Source: Gordionus sp. m RMFG-2023
Lineage: Eukaryota; Nematomorpha; Gordioida; Chordodea; Parachordodidae
Direction of reading: 5' to 3'
Assembly: GCF_954871325.1 (NCBI RefSeq)
Contig: NC_088775.1
Coordinates: forward strand, 44,307,561 to 44,371,560
Length of the DNA stretch: 64,000 nucleotides
Of this stretch, positions 1-10,859 are shown in pieces. The notes under the pieces were generated by a model. The model did no database searches. It saw nothing but the letters and a program-made list of their open reading frames with translations, and was not told the DNA's origin. Positions within the stretch are counted from its first letter, which is position 1. Each line of letters opens with the position of its first letter. Made by a program: the position numbers and the translations under genes.

Positions 1-420
1 AACCATAATTATGATCCTAAGTAGGCGGGTTTAGATTGGGAATGGGAAGGGGGGTAAAAAATACACAACAAAATGTTGATATGGGTATCAAATAAAAGCT
101 ATTTGATATATCTTAACTGAAATAATAGTAGCACTCATGGTTTTAATAAGTATAACTTTGCCTGTGATGGATGGAAGAGGGTAGGGGTGGGGAATATTAA
201 AACATAAAAATTTGATTTGGTTATCAAATAAAATGTATTTAATTATTGTTTTATTGTAATAATAGGTGGACGATTCTAGATTTTAAGGCCAGGAATCTGA
301 ACTTTTTTTATAACATAAATAAACAACATGCATATCAAGTAAGTAAAAGGTAATTAAAATATCTTTTAATTAAAATATTAATCGTATCTCTAAGTGAGTG
401 GGTCTAGGTTATTTTGTTGC
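1..420. repeat. dispersed repeat, copy A
   Basis: Contains two loosely similar stretches, each a G-rich run (GGGAATGGGAAGGGGGG; GGGTAGGGGTGGGG) followed by a phrase like TTGATATGGGTATCAAATAAA, and then TGAGTGGGTCTAGGT near 395. The same phrases recur near 36660-36920, so this is a repeat family. No coding frame or clear ends are seen. The family is not recognised. Confidence 0.4.
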
Positions 421-1809
421 GCTAAAACATATTTTCCTTCGCGAAAATAAAATTGTTAAATATTTACTGGCAAATAATGTATGTGTTAAATATTTAATAG
501 CAAATAATGTATGACATAATAATTTGTATTAGATAAAAACTATTATACAATAGTTTAGATTATAAATGGGGCTAACTGATTTTCCCGTGTATCCAGCGTG
601 CCTCGGTTTCCCCTAATTATATATAATAAGATAATAAGGGCTCATTTATAAATATTCATTCTTCTCTCTTTAATTTCAATTTGCTTCACATAACAATATA
701 AATTACATGTTATTAATTAAGTTCAAACATGCCTGAAAGGAAGGAAATATACTGTATATATAATCCAAATTATAGAGACTATGTAGAAATATCTGTTGAC
801 GATAATTATCATAAAAAAATATTTATTAACTTATTTTATGGATCTTAAAGGAAAATAATTTTTTATTTAAGAATAATTTTCTACTTATTTTTAACATAAT
901 GTATTGGCCATTGCTCCAAATAATAAAATAAGGCATATACATTTTGCCCAATGAATCCGCTATCAATAAGTATTGAAGCAATAAATTTCTAAATTCTAAG
1001 GTAGTGAAGATATTAGAACATTTAAGGAGTAAATTTTTTTTTATTGGGATATTAATTTTTCGTCCAGGATTTCTTATTATATTTTTAGTAAACGAAACAT
1101 TATCGGGAAATGATATTGGTAAACATTCACCAAATCTCTATATTGCATATAATCATAGATATTATTTCCACATAAAACTTTCTGCTATCCCTTTAAATGT
1201 AATTTAAAAAGGTTAAACATTCTCAAAACTCATATATTCATGCCAAACACTATATTATAATAATGCATTCATTGTAAATGAGGGGGTTTTAATTAAATTC
1301 ATGTTCTATAAATAACTCTTTTACGATCACAATATTTTGATAGTCGTTGAGCATTAATAATTTAGGTCATTCTTCTAAAAATATATGAAGAAGTACCATT
1401 ATAATAAAAAAAGTGGATGGAATTAATAATGTGAGATTATCACCTTCGAAAGTGTAGGTTTTTTAGGGGGTAGGTATAGGTTAGTTAGGGTGGTTTGCAT
1501 CCAGTGAAAACCCATAGCGTTGGCCTAAGCACTAAATCATGTCGTAATATTTATGACTAAGCCTTTTAACACTTGGGGGATGGATTCTTATATAAGTTTA
1601 AAATTGGAATTCACGAGTATAGATTTATTTTTAAAATTTTTCCAAAAGCTTAATTATCTTCTCGAACATAGTTTATTTAAAATCATAATAAATTTCAACA
1701 TCTATAATATATATAAAAGCCTTATCACAAAAATAGCGTTACGCTCTCATGTCCCACTTTTCATGTCACACTTTATAATATATATTCAAAAAATCGTTAA
1801 TTTTGAAAA
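421..1809. other. no gene seen, AT-rich
   Basis: Short open frames occur (for example 1004-1207 and 1553-1912), but they start at non-ATG codons or run through repeat sequence and resemble no protein family I know. I see nothing functional here. Confidence 0.5.
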
Positions 1810-1890
1810 GTGCCTATGGCTCAATTGGGCAAGAACTTCGCTTACAAATCTAGATGGATTATTGGACTTAGGTTCGAATCCCGGCAAATG
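1810..1890 (+). repeat. tRNA-derived SINE-like head
   Basis: An A-box-like TGGCTCAATTGG lies at 1817-1828 and a perfect B box GGTTCGAATCC at 1871-1881, spaced as in a tRNA gene. The flanking strands do not pair into an acceptor stem, so this is a tRNA-derived unit rather than a working tRNA gene. It shares the block GCAAGARCTTCGCTTA and the CGAATCCCGG context with the tRNA-like parts of the elements at 50258-50657 and 58156-58542, so the three are related. A T-rich tail follows. Confidence 0.6.
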
Positions 1891-2159
1891 GTTTTTTTTC
1901 TTAATCTGGTAAAATATTTTTTTTTCTTAATCTGACAAAATTAATCAAAGAGAACGATTCAAAGTGTAGTGTAGCTAGTTTAAAATTCAAACTATTAAAT
2001 AGTTATTCTGATATTTTTAAATTTTTTACATTCTTTTTAAAAATCACTACATAATCTTATTAAACAAACCAAACCAAACTGAACTTTAAAATAATAAATA
2101 TTCATACACAATTACTGAACTGAAAAATAATAAATATTCATACACAATTATACATAACT

Positions 2160-3151
2160 AGCTGATTTACAATTTTTATATATAATATATATTTAACCGC
2201 TCCTTTGATTTTCATTTTTTTAGAAGGTACACGAAACAAAATTTTCATTTTTTTAAAATACACGAAAAGGTTATAGGCTATGGTAAATTTTTTGATTTAA
2301 TTACTATTTTATTATATTTTTAGATTCCTGCACAAGATACTTTTCAACAAAAAGATGCTGAAAATCAACAATCAAATTGTAGTACTGAAAATCAATAACA
2401 GTAAATTTTTATAATTTTTACATATAACAGTTCCTTAGATTTTTCATGAAGGCTAAAATAATATACAAAAATTAGTTATTAAATAGTTTGAATATTATCT
2501 TATAAACACTGGCAATAAAACAGACCTTTATCAGCTAAAATTAAAAAATAATACCTATTTTGAATTTTAAATTATAAAAACTAAAAAGCTATGCATAACT
2601 TATTTTTGTAAATTATCTTTTTTAGCACCCATAGAAAAAAAATCAAAGGAACTGTTGTATGTTATAATAATGATTGTCTAAATTTGAAAGTTAATCTTTT
2701 AAAAAATCTAGATATTGTAAAGAAGGCAATAAAACAGACCTTCATGGCAGCTAAAATTAAAAAATAATACCTATTTTGAATTTTAAATTATAAACACTAA
2801 AAGCTATGCATAACTTTTGTAAATTATCATTTTTAGCACCCATAGAAGAAATTTCCAAGGAGCTAATGTATGTTATAATAATTATCTAAATTTAAAAGTT
2901 AATCTTTTAAAAAATCTAGATAAATATATATCTATTAAATAGTTTGAATTTTAACTTATATACACCAAAAAGTTTTGCATATTAATTTTGTAAATTATCA
3001 TTATTAGCCCCCATAGAAGAAAAATCCATGAAAATGTTGTATGTTATAATAATGATTGTCTAAAAAAAATAAGTTATGCATAACTTTTTAGTGTTATAAG
3101 TTAAAATTCAAACTATTAAAAGTATTCTTATATTTTTAAATTTTAGCCATG
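2160..3151. repeat. AT-rich repeat cluster, left part
   Basis: Units of about 215-240 bp recur at roughly 2508-2723 and 2727-2930, with a partial third to 3060. Shared phrases include GGCAATAAAACAGACCTT, TAGCACCCATAGAA and TGTATGTTATAATAATGA. Part of the same sequence reappears in inverse orientation after the hAT insertion (5012-5400), so the cluster is a mixture of direct and inverted copies. The hAT at 3160-5003 was inserted into it. Confidence 0.5.
2323..2399 (+). other. exon-like segment
   Basis: A T-rich tract ending TTTTTAG is followed by an open frame that includes DAENQQSNCSTENQ and then by AACA|GTAAAT, which looks like a splice donor. STENQ also occurs in the exon-like segments at 5396-5533 and 5804-5915. 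It may be a decayed exon of the same unit; a stop lies in the chosen frame just before the donor. The function is unknown. Confidence 0.3.
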
Positions 3152-3159
3152 AAGGTCCT

Positions 3160-5003
3160 CAGGCGCGTACGCAGGAATTTGGTCTGGGGGGGGGGGGGAT
3201 AATAAATTTTTTTAAGAAATAATATTTTTAATTAAAAATACTAAGCATAAATTTATTAGGATTAAAAACTTTTCTAATACACAATTTTAAATTAATGTGA
3301 ATTAAAAAAATTATATATATAAACCGGCATTTAAATATGAATCATAAAATATAAAGTGAATATAACCTACGATATGAATCACTTATGACCCAAAATTGAA
3401 ATTTGAATTTTTTGAGCTTTTAAAATATATAAAGTATAAAAAATTTAAATGTTGTAAATATAAATTAATACACAAAAAGTTTCTTAGGAATAATTGTATT
3501 TTGTATGTTTTGAGCTAATTTTTCAATTATCAATCCTTGCTTGGCGTTAAATGTCTATGAATATTCAAAAGATCCAAATCATTCAATCTACTTTCAGATG
3601 TTGTAATTCATAGGTATGTTTTTCACAGACTTGCAGGCCCGGCACCCGAGCCGGACCGTATTTTAATTTTTTTAAATATACCCGGGCCGGGCTCGTAATT
3701 TTTTTTTTAAAAACACCCGGGCTGGGCCTGAAAATTTTTTAAGAAAATATATCCGAGCCGAGTTGTATATTTTAAAACCAAATATTTGAAATCGCCATTA
3801 TTAGCTATAAATATCAAAAATAAATATAATTTATTTTAAAAAATTCGGGCTGGGCCAGCCGGGCCGGGCCTGAAAATTTTTTTAAAAAAAACCCGGGCCG
3901 GAAAAAATTTTTAAAAAAAATCTGGGCCTGGTCCTGCAAATGGTACCTCTGCAAGGCTCTGTTATTCTTCTTAAAAAAGTGAATGTTCTCTCATTAGTTT
4001 ACTAAAGAGCTGCTAATATATATATAACCATTTTAATAATTGGGAGTATAATCTAAAATGTGTTTGAGATAAAAAGCATCCATAGCATTTTTTGGGACTG
4101 TATCAACCATAGTTAATCTTTTAATCATAGTTATTCAGCTAATAAGGCATCATAAGATATTTTAACATCTTCATGATAAAAATATAACAAATATTTATAT
4201 TTTTTTTCTATCACCATATAATGTTTTATAATACTCTTCTACTGATCCTATATTAATGTTTTGATGATGAGCTTGCTTGCTGCAAGTCGAGGGGGACAAA
4301 TATTTAACACGTATAGCTCTGCTTTTGACTCAACAATAACATATAAAATATGAAATTCTTCAACAACACTAGCTCTATTTCCTTGAGTTCTAATAAAATG
4401 CTCTCCGCTATTCTCATCTTCTTAATCAAGTCAATGTTATGTTTTTGAAAAGTATTATATAAAATAGTTGTATAATTAAATAATACATTCTAATGAGAAA
4501 AAAAATTTGGAATAAGTATTGAATCCAATAATTTTCTTGCTTCTGAAAAAATATTTCTTTCAAGCCATTGTGATATTTCAGTAATAGCATTAATAATCAG
4601 CTCTTCTAACTCCAAAATAGCTGTTACTGTGGCGGAGACTCGATCTCGTTGGACAAGCTTGCAATTTTTTTCTCCCTGTTGGACAAGGAGTTTCAGAGAT
4701 AATTATTATTTTATTAGAAATTTAGATAAATATTACGCCACTAAAATTTGAAAATAATAGGTAAATTACGCCAAGGAAAACTTGAAATCGAAATTGATTG
4801 ATAAAATAACTTAGTAGATGAATGTGATAAATAAATGTAATTAAATATATATATATATATGTATGTATGAGATAAGAATAAATATTAACAAATATAAATT
4901 AATATTAACAATAATATTTTTGAAAAATATAATCCGGCATCTGCATTTTTTGGCTTTGGGGGGATTTGTCCCCCTGCCCCCCCCCCCGCTGCGTACGCGC
5001 CTG
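3160..5003 (-). mobile_element. hAT transposon (TSD AAGGTCCT)
   Basis: The ends are inverted copies of CAGGCGCGTACGCAG, followed by runs of G, and the element is bracketed by perfect 8-bp duplications AAGGTCCT (3152-3159 and 5004-5011). Minus-strand translation gives the hAT dimerisation motif NERTFTFLRR near 3970-4010 and, on the far side of a MITE insertion, SESRLNDLDLLNIHR near 3545-3600. Upstream blocks such as WLERNIFSEARKLLDS are also coding-like. The transposase is broken by stops and by the MITE at 3624-3961. It belongs with the ZMYM/THAP-type hAT transposases on motif grounds. Confidence 0.85.
3624..3961. mobile_element. GC-rich hAT MITE (CAGAGACCTGCAGG family)
   Basis: It starts CACAGACTTGCAGG and ends CAAGGCTCTG, and is filled with CCCGGGCCGGGC-type motifs separated by A/T runs. 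Related copies lie at 53488-53836 and 60604-60869, with a fragment near 15290-15415. The flanking 8-mers match only loosely (about 5 of 8). The insertion sits inside the dimerisation-motif region of the hAT at 3160-5003, so it is younger than that element. Confidence 0.6.
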
Positions 5004-5011
5004 AAGGTCCT

Positions 5012-5395
5012 GTTTTATTGCATGCTTTACAATATCTAGATTTTTTTAAAGATTTACTTTCATATTTAGACATCTTTATTATAACATACAACAGTTCCTT
5101 GGATTTTTCTTCTATAGGGGCTAAAAATGATCATTTATAAAAATAAGTTATGAATAGCTTTTAAGTGTATATAAGTTAAAATTTTACTATTAAATAGATA
5201 TTCATATATTTTTAAATTTTAGCTGAGGTACAGTAAATTTTTGTCTCAAATTTAGACATAACTGATCATTTTTATAACACATACAACTCCTTGGATTTTC
5301 TTCTATAGGTGCTAAAAATGATATAACATTTTAGTGTATATATGTTAAAATTCAAACTATTTAATAGGTATATTTAAATTTTAATAACATATCAG
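5012..5395. repeat. AT-rich repeat cluster, right part
   Basis: This continues the cluster interrupted by the hAT. Phrases such as TAACATACAACAGTTCCTTG and TTCTATAGGGGCTAAAAA are the reverse complement of phrases found at 2600-3050. No coding capacity is seen. Confidence 0.45.
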
Positions 5396-5533
5396 CATAA
5401 GGAAAAAGCCAGACAGAGACAGGAACTTTGTCAAAGCAAAAAAAGACAAGTGCAAAGTCTTATTGCATCAATATCAAAGTGTAGTAGTACTGAAAATCAA
5501 GATCAATGTAATATTGCTTCAACATCCTTAACA
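5396..5533 (+). other. exon-like segment, 46 codons
   Basis: The acceptor-like AACATATCAG ends at 5395 and the donor-like ACA|GTAAAT begins at 5534. Between them is exactly 138 nt with one fully open phase-0 frame. It begins HKEKARQRQELCQSKKRQ and ends STENQDQCNIASTSLT: charged and Gln-rich, then Ser/Thr/Asn-rich. This could be a real exon, or an exon captured by a repeat. A second, less intact copy is at 5804-5915, and the tandem array of similar exon-like units begins 500 bp downstream. I recognise no family. Confidence 0.4.
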
Positions 5534-5803
5534 GTAAATTTTATTATCTCTTTATTTTTTATTAATTAAACTAGTTACAAGTCTGTCCTGATAAAAAAAA
5601 AAGACCTAAATAAATTTTTTATTTTCTGTTCTATTGTCTTCTCTACATTTTACATAATAAATACATATATACTAAATATTTTTTTTACCATAAAACCATT
5701 GCCATCTTATACATCAACATATATATACTAGAACTAATTGATATATTATAGATATTCTTACTATTCAATAGGTATATATTTTTAAATTTTAATAACATAT
5801 CAG

Positions 5804-5915
5804 CCCCAGAAGAAAGTCAAACGGAGAAAGAACGAAGCAAGAAAAGACAAGAGCAAAGTCTTGTAGTAGTACTGAAAATCAAGATCAGTGTAATATTGCT
5901 TCAACATCCTTAACA
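5804..5915 (+). other. second, decayed copy of exon-like segment
   Basis: The acceptor AACATATCAG and donor ACA|GTAAAT are the same as at 5396-5533. The 3' half again encodes STENQDQCNIASTSLT. The 5' half reads EESQTEKERSKKRQEQSL, but in a different frame, so an internal deletion has shifted the phase relative to the 5396 copy. Confidence 0.35.
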
Positions 5916-6029
5916 GTAAATTTTAACTCTTTATTTTTTATTATATAAATTGTTTACAAGTCTGTCCTGATAAAAAAAAACAAGATAATTCTGATTTTGA
6001 TTATATTTTTAAATGCTTATTAATTATTT

Positions 6030-9000
6030 TCTGAAAAACACCCAAAATACCACATCGAGCAAAACCATCAAAGACATGATACCATCACCAGTAAATTCTA
6101 TTTTGCACTTTCAATTTACACGTTTTATTTCAGGTTATTTACGGCAAACTATGAGCAAGGAAATCACATCATCATTAAAATACCACATCGAGCAAAATCA
6201 ACAAAGACACGATACCATCATCAGTAAATTCTATTTTATACTTTCAATTTACAAGCTTTATTTCAGGTTATTTACGGAAAAATACGAGCAAGGAAATCAC
6301 ACTATCAAAATACCACATCGGGAAAAACCATAAAAGACATGACCATCATCATCAGTAAATTCTATTTTGCACTTTCAATTTACACGCTTTATTTCAGGTT
6401 ATTTATGGCAAACTACGAGCAAGAAAATCACACTATCAAAATACCACATTGGGAAAAACCATCAAAGACATGACCATCATCATCAGTAAATTCTATTTTG
6501 TACTTTCAATTTACACGCTTTATTTCAGGTTATTTACGGCAAACTACGTGCAAGGATATCACATCATCAAAATACCACATCGAGCAAAACCATCAAAGAC
6601 ACGATACCATCATCTGTAAATTCTATTTTGTACTTTCAACTTACATGCTTTATTTCAGGTTATTTACGGCAAACTACGAGCAAGGAAATTGCATCATCAT
6701 CAAAATACCATATCGAGCAAAACCATTAAAGGCACGACCGTCATCATCAGTAAATTGTAAATTCTATTTTGCACTTTTAATTTACACGCTTTATTTCAGG
6801 TTATTTATGGCAAACTACGAGCAAGAAAATCACACTATCAAAATACCACATCGGGAAAAACCATCAAAGACATGACCATCATCATCAGTAAATTCTATTT
6901 TGCACTTTCAATTTACACGCTTTATTTCAGGTTATTTACGGCAAACTACGAGCAAGAAAATCACACTATCAAAATACCACATCGGGAAAAACCATCAAAG
7001 ACATGACCATCATCATCAGTAAATTCTATTTTGCACTTTTAATTTACACGCTTTATTTCAGGTTATTTATGGCAAACTACGAGCAAGAAAATCACACTAT
7101 CAAAATACCACATCGGGAAAAACCATCAAAGACATGACCATCATCATCAGTAAATTCTATTTTGCACTTTTAATTTACACGCTTTATTTCAGGTTATTTA
7201 CGGCAAACTACGAGCCAGAAAATCACACTATCAAAATACCACATCGGAAAAAACCATCAAAGACATGACCATCATCATCAGTAAATTCTATTTTGCACTT
7301 TTAATTTACACGCTTTATTTCAGGTTATTTATGGCAAACTACGAGCAAGAAAATCACACTATCAAAATACCACATCGGGAAAAACCATCAAAGACATGAC
7401 CATCATCATCAGTAAATTCTATTTTGCACTTTGAATTTACAAGCTTTATTTCAGGTTATTTACGGATAACTACGAGCAAGGAAATCACATCATCAAAATA
7501 CCACATCGAGCAAAACTATCAAAGACACCATAATCATCTGTAAATTCTATTTTGTACTTTCAATTTACACGCTTTATTTCAATTTATTTACGGAAAACTA
7601 CGAGCAAGGAAATCACATCATCAGAATACCACATCGAGCAAAACCATCAAAGACACGATACCATCATCTGTAAATTCTATTTTGTACTTTCAATTAACAT
7701 GCTTTATTTCAGGTTATTTACGGCAAACTACGTGCAAGGATATCACATCATCAAAATACCACATCGAGCAAAACCATCAAAGACACGATACCATCATCTG
7801 TAAATTCTATTTTGTACTTTCAACTTACATGCTTTATTTCAGGTTATTTACGGCAAACTACGAGCAAAGAAACCACATCATCATCAAAATAATCGAGCAA
7901 AACCATTAAAGACACGACCGTCATCATCAGTAAATTCTATTTTGCACTTTGAATTTACACGCTTTATTTCAGGTTATTTACGGATAACTACGAGCAAGGA
8001 AATCACATCATCAAAATACCATATCGAGCAAAACCATCAAAGACACGATACCATCATCTGTAAATTCTATTTTGTACTTTCAATTTACACGCTTGATTTT
8101 ATGTTATTTACGGCAAACTACGAGCAAGGAAATCACATCATCAAAATACCACATCGAGCAAAACCATCAAAGACACCATAATCATCTGTAAATTCTATTT
8201 TGTACTTTCAATTTACACACTTTATTTCAGGTTATTTACGGAAAACTACGAGCAAGGAAATCACATCATCAAAATACCACATCGAGCAAAACCATCAAGA
8301 CACGATACCATCATCAGTAAATTCTATTTTGTACTTTCAATTTACACGCTTTATTTCAGGTTATTTACGGCAAACTACGAGCAAGGAAATCACATCATCA
8401 AAATACCACATCGAGCAAAACCATCAAAGACACGATACCATCATCTGTAAATTCTATTTTGTACTTTCAATTTACACGCTTTATTTCAGGTTATTTACGG
8501 CAAACTACGAGCAAGGAAATCACACCATCAAAATACTACATCGAGCAAAACCAACAAAGACACGATACCATCATCTGTAAATTCTATTTTGTACTTTCAA
8601 TTTACACGCTTTATTTTAGGTTATTTACGGCAAACTACGAGCAAGGAAATCACATCATCATCAAAATACCATATCGAGCAAAACCATTAAAGACACGACC
8701 GTCATCATCAGTAAATTCTATTTTGCACTTATAATTTACACGCTTTATTTCAAGTTATTTACGGCAAACTACGAGCAAGGAAATCACATCATCAAAATAC
8801 CACATCGAGCAAAACCATCAAAGACACGATACCATCATCAATAAATTCTATTTTGTACTTTCAATTTACACGCTTTATTTCAGGTTATTTACGGCAAACT
8901 ACGAGCAAGGAAATCACATAATCAAAATACCACATCGAGCAAAACCATCAAAGACACGATACCATCATCTGTAAATCCTATTTTGTACTTTCAATTTACA

Positions 9001-10070
9001 CGCTTTATTTCAGGTTATTTACGGCAAACTACGAGCAAGGAAATCACACCATCAAAATACTACATCGAGCAAAACCAACAAAGACACGATACCATCATCT
9101 GTAAATTCTATTTTGTACTTTCAATTTACACGCTTTATTTCAGGTTATTTACGGCAAACTACGAGCAAGGAAATCACACCATCAAAATACTACATCGAGC
9201 AAAACCAACAAAGACACGATACCATCATCTGTAAATTCTATTTTGTACTTTCAATTTACACGCTTTATTTCAGGTTATTTACGGCAAACTACGAGCAAGG
9301 AAATCACACCATCAAAATACTACATCGAGCAAAACCAACAAAGACACGATACCATCATCTGTAAATTCTATTTTGTACTTTCAATTTACACGCTTTATTT
9401 CAGGTTATTTACGGCAAACTACGAGCAAGGAAATCACATCATCATCAAAATACCATATCGAGCAAAACCATTAAAGACACGACCGTCATCATCAGTAAAT
9501 TCTATTTTGCACTTACAATTTACACGCTTTATTTCAGGTTATTTACGGCAAACTACGAGCAAGGAAATCACATCATCAAAATACCACATCGAGCAAAACC
9601 ATCAAAGACACGATACCATCATCTGTAAATTCTATTTTGTACTTTCAATTTACACGCTTTATTTCAGGTTATTTACGGCAAACTACGAGCAAGGAAATCA
9701 CACCATCAAAATACCACATCGAGAAAAACCATAAAAGACACGACCATCATCATCAGTAAATTCTATTTTGTACTTTCAATTTACACGCTTTATTTCAAGT
9801 TATTTACGGCAAACTACGAGCAAGGAAATCACATCATCATCAAAATACCATATCGAGCTGAACCATTAAAGATATACGACCGTCATCATCAGTAAATTCT
9901 ATTTTGCACTTACAATTTACACGCTTTATTTCAGGTTATTTACGGCAAACTACGAGCAAGGAAATTACATCATCAAAATACCACATCGAGCAAAACCATC
10001 AAAGACACGATACCATCATCAATAAATTCTATTTTTAACTTTCAATTTACAGGCTTTATTTCAGGTTATT
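6030..10070 (+). repeat. 130-bp tandem array of exon-like units, about 31 copies
   Basis: About 31 head-to-tail units with a mean period near 131 bp. Each runs from TTTATTTCAG through GTTATTTACGGCAAACTACG and CACATCGAGCAAAACC to CATCATCA|GTAAATTC, then a short T-rich stretch back to the next TTTATTTCAG. Each unit therefore looks like a mini-exon of 87-91 nt between a splice acceptor and donor, with an intron-like spacer of about 43 nt. The phase following the upstream exon-like units reads VIYGKLRARKSHHQNTT and is open in most copies; the other two frames are often open too. Differences between unit types fall mainly at third positions of that frame (TAC/TAT, AGG/AGA, CAT/CAC, CGA/CGT). Some copies carry a stop (GGATAA) or a lost donor (CAATAAAT). 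The three units near 9005-9390 are essentially identical. It could be a repetitive-protein gene, or a satellite that amplified an exon. Confidence 0.75.
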
Positions 10071-10574
10071 AGTTTTAAATAGAAGACAACATACGGTGAT
10101 ATACCCGATGCTAATTCTTAAAAATATTAGATTCCTCTCAATTTTTAAAATATCTTAAATCTCCTTTTTTTGTAAAATTTTTGTTATTATAATTTACTAT
10201 ATTATATTTTTTTAATATGGTTACAAATGCTTATTTGTTGGAATCCGATAATTGTCAAGCCTTGAGGTATATACAATTATTATATTTTCTTATAATTCAT
10301 ATCTTTGTCTCTTTTTTTCTATTTCTTCATTCTTTTTTTTATCTCTTTGCTCCCCTAAAATCCATCTCCTACCTTCAAGCGGTGGGGAGTGAACAGCAAT
10401 GCTGACTAACAGGAGCTCTGGTGGAAAATGTTAGTATTTGGGGTGTTAATAAGAAACATTTTTCCATGTAAAAACTTAATTATTGAATAATCATAAAATA
10501 TAAAAATTTCTGATTCGTTCTTCAATAAAGGTAAAATTTATTATTCATTCATCTTTGAAAAGAAGAAATTTCTG

Positions 10575-10607
10575 ATTCCCCGTCATTCTTAACGGGTTAT
10601 CAACTAG
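10575..10607 (+). mobile_element. Helitron-type 3' end
   Basis: A short hairpin (CCCGT, 8-nt loop, ACGGG) is followed by TTATCAA and then CTAG before a T at 10608. This is the classical Helitron 3' terminus, a hairpin just upstream of CTRR. The same end occurs at 48716-48749. I found no matching 5' end or RepHel frame, so its extent is unknown; it may extend back over part of the 130-bp array. Confidence 0.6.
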
Positions 10608-10639
10608 TAATTAATAATTTTATAAATGACATGAGAATA

Positions 10640-10825
10640 CACGTGTTGTTAAACGGCTTGAATTTAGCCTATTTTTAAAAGGGCTAACTCAAGATTAGCC
10701 AAAAAATATTACTCGAACCTGGATTTTGTTCAAAGATAGCAAAAAGGTTTAGACTTTTATTGAATAAATCTATAGATAGGTAATTGATATAAAGCTGAAT
10801 TAATTGCTTTTTACTAAGTTTAGGT
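10640..10825. mobile_element. possible hAT MITE remnant
   Basis: It begins GTGTTGTTAAACGGCTTGAA, matching the outward ends of the MITE at 35655-35840, and carries an internal GGCTAACTCAAGATTAGCC. The right end is degenerate and no duplication is visible. Confidence 0.35.
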
Positions 10826-10859
10826 TTATACTCTGACGTAGTAATAACCATCGTTGGGA

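Noticed and set aside
1810-1890. Functional tRNA gene
   Set aside because: A and B boxes are present, but no acceptor stem or cloverleaf forms, and related units occur inside mobile elements.
6013-9734. Several overlapping open frames of 75-163 residues across the tandem array taken as separate genes
   Set aside because: They are read-through translations of the same 130-bp unit across the intron-like spacers, so they describe the repeat and not distinct proteins.
6030-10070. CRISPR-like array
   Set aside because: The units are uniform with no unique spacers, the period is about 130 bp, and the DNA is eukaryotic.
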